Shown here: positions 42,344 through 50,619 of the stretch, piece after piece
Numbering within the stretch: position 1 is the first letter of the stretch
How the letters are laid out: each line of letters opens with the position of its first letter
Assembly: GCF_028369105.1 (NCBI RefSeq)
Contig: NZ_JAQNDO010000001.1
Coordinates: 7,286,501 to 7,350,500 of the forward strand
Direction: 5' to 3'
Length of the DNA stretch: 64,000 nt
Source: Polyangium mundeleinium
Lineage (GTDB): Bacteria > Myxococcota_A > Polyangia > Polyangiales > Polyangiaceae
Translations under genes and position numbers: made by a program
Notes under the pieces: generated by a model
Seen by the model: the letters and a program-made list of their open reading frames with translations, nothing else
Database searches by the model: none
What the model was told of the DNA's origin: nothing

Positions 42344-43234
42344 ATGACGCTGGTCGGACCGTGGCCGAAGAAGTGGAAGGACGCGCGGAACGTCATGTTC
42401 GACGTCTATCCGACGGCGCATCAGGGCATCTTGAACTACGGCCTGAGCAGGCAGCACGCGCTCGGGGGGCTCTTCCCCACCGCCGAGTCGCTCGCGGCCC
42501 GCACGCGCGGCGAGAGCCCTCGGGACGAGCTGACCCTCGTCGACAAGCCGATCCCGAGCGGGGGCTTCGGCAACATCCCGCGGGCGGCGACGGGGGGCAT
42601 GCAGGCGTCCGGGCTTCAGGCGGTGCGGCTCAACATCGGCGAGACGCTCTATCGGTTCGGCGACGCGGGCGGGCACAAAGGGGGCTGGTGGAGCAGCCGG
42701 GAGAGCCTCTTCCGGATCCTCTTGCGCGTGGAGCCCGCGCAGCAGGGAATGCCCGGCGTGCGCGGGGGCTCGGAGCTCGGCATCCGCGATTATGCCCGCA
42801 AGTACAGCGAGGTCCTCAGCGAGTGGGGGAGCCAGATGAAGTATCTTTATGCGACGCAGCTCCGGGGCGCCGTCATGGCGTTCCGTGGAATGGGCGCCTC
42901 GCAAAGATCCAAGGAGATCATCCAGCTCGAGGGCTCCGACGGCAGCCCCCACGCGGTGACGTACGAGCACATGTCGGACGACAATCGGCAGCTCTTCATC
43001 CCGAACATCTACACGCGTATCGACGGCGCTCCCCCCGGCGAGCCTGCGTTCTTCGCGCCCGTCGTCAAATGGCACCCCGAGGTGCTGGAGCAATGCCTCG
43101 TCCCGCTGATCCGTCAGCGCCTGGGTCGGGGCGAGACCTACCGCGCGATCATCGGCGATGTGGAGGCCTGGATGATGCGCGGAGACCGAAAAGCGAAATT
43201 CGGCGATCTGACGCCGCCGGCGCTCTCGGGCTGA
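42344..43234 (+). CDS. Hypothetical protein
   Basis: A 296-residue protein without signal peptide or membrane segment, not recognised. The ATG at 42344 follows GGGGAG; coding upstream of it in the same frame comes only from the frameshifted neighbour. Its sequence is globular, with conserved-looking segments 'LNIGETLYRFGDAGGHKGG', 'WGSQMKYLYATQLRGAVMAF' and 'GRGETYRAIIGDVEAWMMRG'. The Tyr-Arg-Phe-Gly and later Trp-Trp pattern is faintly like cargo toxins with enzymatic heads, but no catalytic set is convincing. It is followed 22 bp later by a lipoprotein gene, which could be its partner. Confidence 0.75.
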   Translation: MTLVGPWPKKWKDARNVMFDVYPTAHQGILNYGLSRQHALGGLFPTAESLAARTRGESPRDELTLVDKPIPSGGFGNIPRAATGGMQASGLQAVRLNIGETLYRFGDAGGHKGGWWSSRESLFRILLRVEPAQQGMPGVRGGSELGIRDYARKYSEVLSEWGSQMKYLYATQLRGAVMAFRGMGASQRSKEIIQLEGSDGSPHAVTYEHMSDDNRQLFIPNIYTRIDGAPPGEPAFFAPVVKWHPEVLEQCLVPLIRQRLGRGETYRAIIGDVEAWMMRGDRKAKFGDLTPPALSG

Positions 43235-43256
43235 GAACGTCCTGAGACGACCCCCC

Positions 43257-43952
43257 ATGCATCCGCGTTCGACAGCCTTCCTCGTCGCTTTCCTCTTCCT
43301 CGGGCTCACCCCTTCCCTGCCCGGCTGCACGAGAGACGCCGTTCCGCAGGGCCCGCCGCCCGCGTCGATCCCCACGACCGACGAAGCGCCCGCGCCCGAG
43401 GCGCCGACCGACGCCTCGAAGCCGCTCGATTGCGCATGGCTCCGCGAAAAGGACAACTGCTGGCAGACGATGAAGCGCGAGATCCGCGCCTGCCTCGGCC
43501 CGGTCCCGATCGAGGGCACGCTCGCGCGCGACGGCAAAACCTGCACGGCCTCGAACGCGGAGGTCTTGTTTCGACCCGAGGCGCCGAAAGGGAGCCCCTG
43601 GGTCCTCGACGTCGAGGTGCGCGTCGCGAACAAGACCTGCTTCCGTTATCGCGACACGGGCCCGGAAACGGGGGCGGCGGCGGACGTCCCCCGGCGCCAC
43701 GTCCTCGAAGGGCCGACCGGCGCCGCGATTTCGTTCGTGTCGGGCGCGCCCTCCACGCTCACCTGCGCCGACGGCTCGACCTTCCGCACGACCCCCGCGG
43801 ACCTGGGCCTCGACGGATGCATCACGGAGCGCGTCTGGGAAGGCGCGCTCCCGCTGGGCGGACAGAACTTCCACCCCGACACATCCCCGATCTGGTTTTC
43901 GCTCGATCCACGCTGGGGGCACATCTTCGAGTGCGAGCGGCCGCGCGACTGA
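43257..43952 (+). CDS. Hypothetical lipoprotein
   Basis: A 231-residue lipoprotein with lipobox LPGC (Cys24) and a Pro/Ala-rich spacer to about residue 55. The mature domain has eight cysteines ('LDCAWLREKDNCWQTMKREI', 'LTCADGSTFRTTP', 'HIFECERP') suggesting several disulphides, and beta-rich composition. No family is recognised. It lies 22 bp after the 42344 gene and is probably co-transcribed, so an export-linked or protective pairing with that protein is possible but unproven. Confidence 0.8.
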   Translation: MHPRSTAFLVAFLFLGLTPSLPGCTRDAVPQGPPPASIPTTDEAPAPEAPTDASKPLDCAWLREKDNCWQTMKREIRACLGPVPIEGTLARDGKTCTASNAEVLFRPEAPKGSPWVLDVEVRVANKTCFRYRDTGPETGAAADVPRRHVLEGPTGAAISFVSGAPSTLTCADGSTFRTTPADLGLDGCITERVWEGALPLGGQNFHPDTSPIWFSLDPRWGHIFECERPRD

Positions 43953-43964
43953 GCGTTCCGGGGG

Positions 43965-44858
43965 CTAGCTGCTGGTATTGCGCGTCAGCTTGACGGCTTG
44001 CGCGACGGCCGCTTGCAGGTTCCCACAGGTGACGATGCCGGACAGGTCGGCGCCGATGGAGATCAGCGTGCGCGCCACCTCGGGTCCGATGCCGCTCAGG
44101 ATCATGCGCGTGCCGAGCAGCCGCACGGCCTGCGCTGCGCGCAAGAGGGCGCTGGCCACCTGCTCATTCACCGCGGCCACGCCCGTGACGTCGACGATCG
44201 CGACGCGCGCGCCGGTCTTGCTGACGCCTGCGAGCAGGGTCGTGAGCACGCGCTCGGCGCGCTCGGAATCGATGGCGCCGATGAGCGGCATCACCATGAC
44301 GTCATCGCGGATGGGAATGAAGGGCGTGGAGAGCTCGGCCAGCCGCGCGCGCAGGGCCTCCTCGGCGCGCAGCTTCTCGGTGACGTCGAGGATCTGCGAG
44401 ATGAAATGGAGCGGCTCGCCGCGCCCGTCGCGCACCATGGAGACGTGGAGATCGGCGTGGATGACGGCGCCGTCCCTGCGGAAGTATCGTTTGCGCAGCT
44501 CGTAGCGCGCGATCTCGCCGCGGAGCACGCTGCTGACGAGATCGAGGTCGCTCTGCAGGTCCTGCGGATGCGTGAGGTCCTGGAAGCGCACCTTCACGAG
44601 CTCATCGGGCGCGAAGCCAAAGAGCTCGCCGAGCGCGTGGTTGGCGCGAATGAAGGTGCCATCGAGCCCGACGAGGGCCATCCCGATGGGAGCGCCGTCG
44701 ACCGTCAGCCGAAAGCGCTCCGCTTCGAGGCGCTGCCCATGCTCGGCCGCATCGAGCTTGTCTTCGAGCTCGGAGATACGCTGCTCCAGCGCAGCGCGCG
44801 TGGGATCGAACAAAAGATGGTTCTCGGCATCCGAGACCGCGATCGCGTGCCTATACAT
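43965..44858 (-). CDS. PAS-STAS regulator (RsbR-like)
   Basis: The 297-residue protein contains an N-terminal coiled coil (about 22-48, 'LEQRISELEDKLDAAEHG'), a PAS domain (about 50-165, 'DGAPIGMALVGLDGTFIRAN', 'SQILDVTEKLRAEEAL') and a C-terminal STAS domain (about 180-290, 'VAIVDVTGVAAVNEQVASAL'). RsbR and related stressosome proteins have this order of sensor plus STAS. The usual phosphorylated Thr position after the DVTGV motif is Ala or Val here. No RsbS or RsbT gene adjoins. The ATG at 44858 is chosen; upstream codons look noncoding. Confidence 0.9.
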   Translation of the reverse strand: MYRHAIAVSDAENHLLFDPTRAALEQRISELEDKLDAAEHGQRLEAERFRLTVDGAPIGMALVGLDGTFIRANHALGELFGFAPDELVKVRFQDLTHPQDLQSDLDLVSSVLRGEIARYELRKRYFRRDGAVIHADLHVSMVRDGRGEPLHFISQILDVTEKLRAEEALRARLAELSTPFIPIRDDVMVMPLIGAIDSERAERVLTTLLAGVSKTGARVAIVDVTGVAAVNEQVASALLRAAQAVRLLGTRMILSGIGPEVARTLISIGADLSGIVTCGNLQAAVAQAVKLTRNTSS

Positions 44859-45079
44859 GCACGTGCCCCCCCCTGGGCAACGAACGCAGCATAGATCGGC
44901 GGTGAGGCGATACACAAGGCTTCGATGATCAAAAATGTGTCCGGGGAGCCCGCCGGCCCTCCGCGGTGACCGCCTCTCCTCATGCAAGGATGGGAAGGGC
45001 GCGGGCGCGGGCGCGGGGCACATTGTGGGCGCAGCGGGCTCTTGACGCATTCCTCTCCCCTCGCCTAAGGACTGGAGCC

Positions 45080-46258
45080 ATGCGTGGAATTGACTTACGT
45101 GGTTTTCTCTGTGTGTTCGCGTCCTTCCTCCCCGTCCTCGCCGCGTGCTCCGAGCCCGAAAAGCAGAACGGGACCGGGGGCGAAGAGCCCTCGGGATCGA
45201 GCAGCTCGACGACCGGCACCGGCGGCGCAGGCGGCAGCGGCGGCGCAGGCGGCAGCGGCGGCGCAGGCGGCGCGGGGGGGAGCGGCGTTTGCTCGCCCTC
45301 TCCCTGGACGATCAAGTCGATCGACGTCGCGAAGAAAGGGAATCAGCCGAATCTCGCACTCGGAAAGGGCAATCAGCTCTGGATCTCCTATTACGAGCCG
45401 GATTCGGACACGCTCCAGGTCGTACGCAGCGCGCCGGATGGCTTCGAGGTCGAGACCGTCGACACCGGCGACGTGGGCGGGGCGAGCCAGATCGTCTTCA
45501 CCGGCGAGGTGCCGCATATCCTTTACAAGGATTACGCCAACGGGGGCGTGAAGTACGCCACGTACGAGGACGGGGCGTGGAAAAAAGAGGTCATCGAGCC
45601 GGCAGCGGCCAACGGGCTCTCCCTCGTCGCCGACGCAAACGGAAAGCTCCACGCGAGCTTCTACCTGCAAGACGACGTCCGGTACGCGACGAACGCCTCA
45701 GGCACGTGGGCGTTCGAGGTCGTCAATACCGCATTCCAGCCCGGAACCCGTACCACCATCGCGCTCCGCAATGGTACCCCGGAGATCGTTTACACCCAGC
45801 GAGAAAACAACCTCTTCTACCGCGTCTACCACGCCAGCCGCGTAGACGCGACGACCTGGAACAAATACGAGGTCACGTCGACCTACATGTTCAACCTGTG
45901 GAACCCCTTCGTCGTGGACGCGACAGGCGGGCGGCACATCTTCTCCGCCACGCTGGACGGGCTCCTGCATTTGCAGGGCGAACCAGGAAGCTGGACCAAG
46001 GAGACCCTCACGACGAGCGCCTTCGCAACCTCGGCCGTGCTCGACGCGAAGGGAGCCCTGCACGTCGCGCACCTCGATACGGGAGGCCAGAAGCTGAGCT
46101 ATTCGAGCAATGCAACAGGGAGCTTCCAGACCACCGAGGTGGACGCGACGAGCATCACAGGCAACGGATCGCTCGCCGTGGATAGCACGGGCCGCGTGCA
46201 CATCGCCTATGACGACCTGGCCTCGAAACGCCTGATGTACGCGACAGCCTGCCCGTAA
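45080..46258 (+). CDS. Surface lipoprotein, beta-propeller
   Basis: A 392-residue lipoprotein with lipobox LAAC (Cys23) and a striking linker of repeated Gly-Ala-Gly-Gly-Ser units (about 45-70). The mature part has six or more repeated blades, each with an Asp/Gly-rich turn ('SLVADANGKLHASFYL', 'AVLDAKGALHVAHLDTGG', 'LAVDSTGRVHIAYDD'). This matches bacterial beta-propeller lipoproteins. The blade phrase 'G.lHVAy.d' is characteristic. No enzyme motif was found. It is divergent from the PAS-STAS gene. Confidence 0.88.
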   Translation: MRGIDLRGFLCVFASFLPVLAACSEPEKQNGTGGEEPSGSSSSTTGTGGAGGSGGAGGSGGAGGAGGSGVCSPSPWTIKSIDVAKKGNQPNLALGKGNQLWISYYEPDSDTLQVVRSAPDGFEVETVDTGDVGGASQIVFTGEVPHILYKDYANGGVKYATYEDGAWKKEVIEPAAANGLSLVADANGKLHASFYLQDDVRYATNASGTWAFEVVNTAFQPGTRTTIALRNGTPEIVYTQRENNLFYRVYHASRVDATTWNKYEVTSTYMFNLWNPFVVDATGGRHIFSATLDGLLHLQGEPGSWTKETLTTSAFATSAVLDAKGALHVAHLDTGGQKLSYSSNATGSFQTTEVDATSITGNGSLAVDSTGRVHIAYDDLASKRLMYATACP

Positions 46259-46301
46259 ACGCCCACGAATCCCCCCCGTGCATGGGTCTCATGTCGAAGG
46301 C

Positions 46302-46650
46302 GCGGAGCTGGGGCGTTGCCCCAGGCCCCACCAGGGGCTGTCCACCCCTGGACCCGGACCAGCGCAAGCGCTGGACTCGGGGTCGATGAACTGCGCGATG
46401 CGCAGTTCATCGAACAGCCGCTGGCAAGACCTGCCACGACCCTGCCCACCAAGACAGCCGCGCTGACGTTTCAACCGGCAACGTGCCCGTCGCCAGCTTG
46501 AGACGCACCTCCACGGTCTTGCCACCGGCCCGTTGGAAGAACTGCGCGCCGCGCAGTTCTTCCACCTTCGGTCCAGGCCGTGCCTGGTTCGGGTCGAGGG
46601 GCGAACAGCCCCCGCGGGGTCCGGGGCAGCGCCCCGGCGCGACGCCTCGC
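46302..46650 (+). repeat. Dispersed palindromic repeat, full composite copy 3
   Basis: This copy shows both halves of the element facing each other. The left half has GGGGCGTTGCCCC and the 14-bp stem at 46383-46413. The right half, inverted, has the TGGAAGAACTGCGC stem at 46534-46564 and ends in GGGGCAGCGCCCC. Copies 1 and 2 correspond to this element with a deletion and to its right half alone. No transposase is present nearby. Confidence 0.78.
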
Positions 46651-46780
46651 AATTTCGAGAATCGCGTTGGCGAACGGGCGACCTTCGGGCCGGTTGAGGT
46701 CTGGTAGAGCGAGCAGAGCAGACCGAGCGAGAGCTCTCGCATTCCATTCAACGGTCCCGGACAGGGATGAAGGTGCACCC

Positions 46781-47038
46781 ATGAAGCGACTTCTCGCGAT
46801 CGCCGCGCTGGCCCTTGCTGCTTGTTATGCCGAGGTAGACCCGGAGCTCGACGTCGAGGACTCCACCCTCACGGAACAGGCCGGGACGCTGCCGCCCTGC
46901 ACTGCGGCCAATGAGGGCGCCACGCACATCCTCACCACGAACCAAGGCAGCAAGACGGTCACCAGCACCTATGAGTGCCAGTACGGCACCTGGCAGTTGA
47001 TCCGGCGCTGCTCCGGCGGCACCTGTATCGACTTTTGA
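46781..47038 (+). CDS. Small lipoprotein
   Basis: An 85-residue protein: signal peptide with lipobox LAAC (Cys15), then 'YAEVDPELDVEDSTL', and a small domain with four cysteines ('PPCTAANEGATHI', 'YECQYGTWQLIRRCSGGTC'). AAGGTG precedes the ATG. Many myxobacterial genomes contain similar tiny secreted proteins of unknown role. The stretch 47039-47283 downstream contains no further gene. Confidence 0.75.
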   Translation: MKRLLAIAALALAACYAEVDPELDVEDSTLTEQAGTLPPCTAANEGATHILTTNQGSKTVTSTYECQYGTWQLIRRCSGGTCIDF

Positions 47039-47283
47039 GCTGCGGATTCTGCGATGCCACGCGGGGGAAGCGCCTCGGCCTTCACCGGGCAACGGACGCG
47101 TAAGAGTCTCCTCACGGGCTGAGGCGCTTGCTGCCAGGGCGCGGGCGCTCGAAGGGGTGCATCCCGAGAGCGCGCTCGCTCGCAGGCTCCGCTCGCAGGA
47201 TCCGTGAGCGGATCGGCACGCTTCGACGGGCGTGTGCGTGCGCTCGTCCGATGAAGGGAGCAAGCGAAGAGCGTGCCACTGGC

Positions 47284-47313
47284 TTGACATGGGCGACAAC
47301 GTGGCGCTATAGC
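47284..47313 (+). promoter_or_regulatory. Sigma-70-type promoter for peroxiredoxin
   Basis: TTGACA (47284-47289) and TATAGC (47308-47313) are separated by 18 bp, close to the housekeeping consensus and rare in such GC-rich DNA. The peroxiredoxin start lies 57 bp downstream. An AGGAGGTTC ribosome-binding site precedes the ATG. Confidence 0.6.
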
Positions 47314-47369
47314 GGACCATCATCCGTCATGATAGACGGTCGTCCACCTGCCTCAGGAGGTTCAGCGTC

Positions 47370-48008
47370 ATGGGACTGCAGCTTGGAAGCATCGCCCCCG
47401 ATTTCGAGCAGGAATCTACGGAGGGACCTCTCCGGTTCCACGCGTGGGCTGGCGAATCCTGGGTGATCCTGTTCTCCCATCCCAAAGACTTCACCCCCGT
47501 CTGCACCACCGAGCTCGGCACGGTCGCGAAGCTGAAGGGCGAGTTCGACCGCCGCGGCGTGAAGGCGCTCGCGCTCAGCGTCGACGACGTCGCGTCGCAC
47601 CTGCGCTGGACGGTCGACATCGAGGAGACGCAGGGCACCAAGCTGAACTTTCCGATCCTCGCCGACGGCGATCGGAAGGTCTCGAACCTGTACGACATGA
47701 TTCATCCGCAGGCGAACGACACGCTCACGGTCCGCTCGGTCTTCGTCATCGACCCGAACAAGAAGATCCGCGCCACGATCACGTATCCGGCGAGCACGGG
47801 TCGCAATTTCGACGAAATCCTCCGCCTGATCGACTCCTTGCAGCTCACGGACAGCCACTCCGTCGCCACGCCGGCGAACTGGAAGGACGGCGACGACGTG
47901 GTCATCGTGCCCTCGCTCCAGGACCCCGAGGTCATCGCGAAGAAATTCCCCAAGGGGTACAACGCCGTGCGTCCCTATCTCCGTTTCACGCCCCAGCCCA
48001 ATCGGTGA
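47370..48008 (+). CDS. 1-Cys peroxiredoxin (Prx6 type)
   Basis: The 212-residue protein matches the Prx6/1-Cys peroxiredoxin group in length and sequence. The peroxidatic Cys is in 'HPKDFTPVCTTELG' (PxxxTxxC motif), and the Arg and dimer region lie in 'TLTVRSVFVIDPNKKIRA'. The extended C-terminal domain 'VVIVPSLQDPEVIAKKFP' is typical of Prx6. It reduces peroxides with thiol reductants. A strong-looking promoter and good ribosome-binding site suggest robust expression. A (p)ppGpp synthetase gene follows after 37 bp. Confidence 0.95.
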   Translation: MGLQLGSIAPDFEQESTEGPLRFHAWAGESWVILFSHPKDFTPVCTTELGTVAKLKGEFDRRGVKALALSVDDVASHLRWTVDIEETQGTKLNFPILADGDRKVSNLYDMIHPQANDTLTVRSVFVIDPNKKIRATITYPASTGRNFDEILRLIDSLQLTDSHSVATPANWKDGDDVVIVPSLQDPEVIAKKFPKGYNAVRPYLRFTPQPNR

Positions 48009-48045
48009 ATTCGGGCGCCGACGTTGCGCGCTGACGGGAGGAGAC

Positions 48046-49272
48046 GTGGCCGAGCCGTTGCTTTCCGCCGAGACGACCGATGCCATTCTCGAGAGGCTCG
48101 GTGCGCACGAGGCCTGCATCGCGGCCGCGCGCTTGTTCGATTCCCGTCATCGGTTTTCCTCGTCCACCCCGCCGAAGGACCGCGCGTCGCAGATCGCGAG
48201 CGCGGCCGCGCGCGCGTTATCCATTCGCTGGGTGCCGGGCGGCCGCACGCCGGCTTCGCACGCCGTCGAGGCGGTCATCGCGCTCGCCGGAGACGCAGAG
48301 GGGCTGCTCGTCGCGGTGGCCGCTGCGCTCGCGAGGCTCCACGGAGGCCGGCATGAACCCGACGGATTGCAGCGGGGTCACGAAGCGCTCTCCGTGTGGG
48401 CCCCCGTCGCGTCACGCTTCCACCTGAAGCCCTTGCAGCGCGAGCTCGAGGATCTCGCGTTCAAGATCGTCGATCGCCCGGGCTACGACGCGGTGGCGCG
48501 CTTCGTCGCGGCGCGGCGCGCGGACAGGGACCAGGCCGTCGAGGCTGCGAAGGCCGACCTCGAAGGGGCGCTCGCGGCGCTCGACGTCGAGGCCGAGGTC
48601 ACCGGGAGAGCCAAGCACCTCTGGTCCCTTCACCAGAAGCTCGCCGCGCAGAGCGGGCGGCAGCCTCGCATTTACGATCTCTTCGGATTGCGGGTGATCG
48701 TCGCGGACGAGGCGCGATGCTACGAGGCGCTCGGCGCCATCCACGCGGCCTATACGGCGATCCCCGAGCGGTTCAAGGACTACATCGCGAACCCGAAGGC
48801 CAACGGGTACCGCTCGCTCCATACGGTCGTCTGCGTCCCGGCGATTCGAGAGGCGTGGATCGAGATCCAGATCCGCACACGCGCCATGCACGAGCTTGCC
48901 GAGCACGGGGGAGCCGCCCATTTCCGCTACAAGTACCCCGATCACGAGGAGAGCCGCGCGGCGGAGGCGCGGTTCGTCTACACCCGCACGCCCCGCGGAG
49001 AGGTCCGTCGCCTGCCCCGCGGGGCCACGCCCCTCGATTTTGCGTATGCGATCCACACCGAGATCGGGTGGGGCTCCACGGGCGCGAAGGTCAACGGCAG
49101 GCTCGTGCCCCTCACGACACGGCTGCACACGGGGGACGTCGTGGAGGTCATGCATTCCGCCCGGGCGCGTCCCACCGTCGGCCAGCTCGGGCGCGTGCAG
49201 ACCCCGCGCGCTCGAAACCGCATTCGTGCAGCGCTCCCCGAGGGTTCGCGGCCTCCCCGCTCGCGCGTGTGA
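48046..49272 (+). CDS. RelA-type (p)ppGpp synthetase lacking HD site
   Basis: A 408-residue RelA/SpoT homologue. The N-terminal part (about 1-145) sits where the hydrolase domain would be but lacks the HD metal motif; it ends with the family element 'HEALSVWAPVASRFHLKPLQ'. The synthetase domain (about 185-305) is complete: 'GRAKHLWSLHQKL', 'RIYDLFGLRVIVADEA', 'FKDYIANPKANGYRSLHTVV', 'WIEIQIRTRAMHELAEHGG'. A TGS domain follows (about 320-385, 'TPRGEVRRLPRGATPLDFAY'), and the usual ACT domain is missing. A monofunctional synthetase is inferred. GTG start with GGAGGAG upstream. Confidence 0.92.
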   Translation: MAEPLLSAETTDAILERLGAHEACIAAARLFDSRHRFSSSTPPKDRASQIASAAARALSIRWVPGGRTPASHAVEAVIALAGDAEGLLVAVAAALARLHGGRHEPDGLQRGHEALSVWAPVASRFHLKPLQRELEDLAFKIVDRPGYDAVARFVAARRADRDQAVEAAKADLEGALAALDVEAEVTGRAKHLWSLHQKLAAQSGRQPRIYDLFGLRVIVADEARCYEALGAIHAAYTAIPERFKDYIANPKANGYRSLHTVVCVPAIREAWIEIQIRTRAMHELAEHGGAAHFRYKYPDHEESRAAEARFVYTRTPRGEVRRLPRGATPLDFAYAIHTEIGWGSTGAKVNGRLVPLTTRLHTGDVVEVMHSARARPTVGQLGRVQTPRARNRIRAALPEGSRPPRSRV

Positions 49273-49395
49273 GGTCCCCCGATCGAAGGGGGTACACGCG
49301 CCGTCCCCGCGCGGGATTCCCTGAACACACCGCGCCGAGGTGCGGGAGCTCCCGCGCCTTGCGCGTCGCATGGCTGAAACGATACAAGGGATCTC

Positions 49396-50574
49396 GTGAA
49401 GCCCATCTCGCCGCTCCGTGGAGCCGTGCAGCTCGCCCTCGCGCTCGGTGGCCTCGCGGCGGCGTGCGGCGGGGGCCCACGACCTCCCGTCGCGAAAGCA
49501 ACCGCCGCCGAGAAGAGCATTCCCTTTCGCCCCCGGCCCGGCATCGAGCCCGTGGATTGCCCGATGCAGAGCAACGATTGTGCGAGCACGGGCCCCGAGG
49601 CGTGCGAGGAGGCCTGCGGCGACGGGGCCATGGCGTCCTGCGTGGCGCTCGCGGAGTGGCACACGAAGCACCCGAACGAGGGGGGCAAGCCGGCGCGGGG
49701 CATGGAGCTCCTGCGCATGACGTGTGAGAAGGGGTTTGCCCGGGGTTGCCTCACGCTCGCCTGGCAAAAGGAGGCGACGGCCGACGATCGAGCGAGGATC
49801 GAGACCAGGCTCGCAGCAGCGTGCGGGCGAGACCCGATGTGCGGCTGCTGGATGTATGGATCGGGGCTTTCGTTCGATCCGCGCACGGAGGCGCGGGGCG
49901 TCGAGACGCTCGGCGAGGCGTGCGCGCGCGGGGCGCTGACGGCGTGCGACGAGCTCGCGATCCTCGTGGACATTTGCGAACGTGATCCGACGCGCGGTGG
50001 GTTCTGCGGGCGACTGCGGGAAGCCCACCGCCTCCGGCCGCCCGATCCGCCGCCTCCGCAATGGTCGCAGACGCCGCTTCCGGCAGCGCTCGCGGGCTGC
50101 TTCCGGGTGACGGCACCGGGAGGGCCACGCGAGCCGAAGGGTTTTGGGCTCGGCACGTTGTATTGCTTCACGGACGGCCGAGCCTTCATGAAGCCGGTCG
50201 GCGAGCCCTGGGACGCATGGCCGGCGCGGTGGTCGTCGACGTCCGAGAGGAGCGTATTCAGGAACGATGCGGCGCGCGAGCTGATGGAGCTCCGCCCGGA
50301 GACGCCCGAGGTCGTTCTCCAGCGCGGAGGGTTCTCGGCGTGGCTGCAGCGGCTCGCGGGGCCGGAGGCGGAGGCGGCGCTCGCGGAGACGGCGGCATTG
50401 CCCGCGCTGGAGGAGGCGTGCGCGCGTGCGAGCCGGTGCGTGAGCGCGTTGCCGTACGGCTATGACGCGGCGGCGCCCGAGACCCTGCGGGAGTGCCTGG
50501 CGACGGAGAAAGGGGCGCGCGAGATGATCGAGGGGGAGCGCGGGAAAGAGGCGGCGGAAAAGGCTTGTCGGTGA
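49396..50574 (+). CDS. Sel1-like lipoprotein
   Basis: A 392-residue lipoprotein (lipobox LAAAC, Cys24). Residues 50-200 carry Cys-rich Sel1-like repeats ('ASCVALAEWHTKHPNEGG', 'LLRMTCEKGFARGCLTLAW', 'ALTACDELAILVDICERD'), a form common in myxobacterial lipoproteins. The second half is a separate beta domain ending in a helical Cys-containing tail. Protein-protein interaction at the outer membrane is the likely role. Confidence 0.85.
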   Translation: MKPISPLRGAVQLALALGGLAAACGGGPRPPVAKATAAEKSIPFRPRPGIEPVDCPMQSNDCASTGPEACEEACGDGAMASCVALAEWHTKHPNEGGKPARGMELLRMTCEKGFARGCLTLAWQKEATADDRARIETRLAAACGRDPMCGCWMYGSGLSFDPRTEARGVETLGEACARGALTACDELAILVDICERDPTRGGFCGRLREAHRLRPPDPPPPQWSQTPLPAALAGCFRVTAPGGPREPKGFGLGTLYCFTDGRAFMKPVGEPWDAWPARWSSTSERSVFRNDAARELMELRPETPEVVLQRGGFSAWLQRLAGPEAEAALAETAALPALEEACARASRCVSALPYGYDAAAPETLRECLATEKGAREMIEGERGKEAAEKACR

Positions 50575-50619
50575 GGATGCGAGCGGCCACGGCGCCCGAG
50601 GCGACGGACGTGGCGGGGC

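Noticed and set aside
42344-43234. ADP-ribosyltransferase toxin
   Set aside because: The Tyr-Arg-Phe-Gly pattern is suggestive, but no consistent Arg-Ser-Glu or His-Tyr-Glu set could be found.
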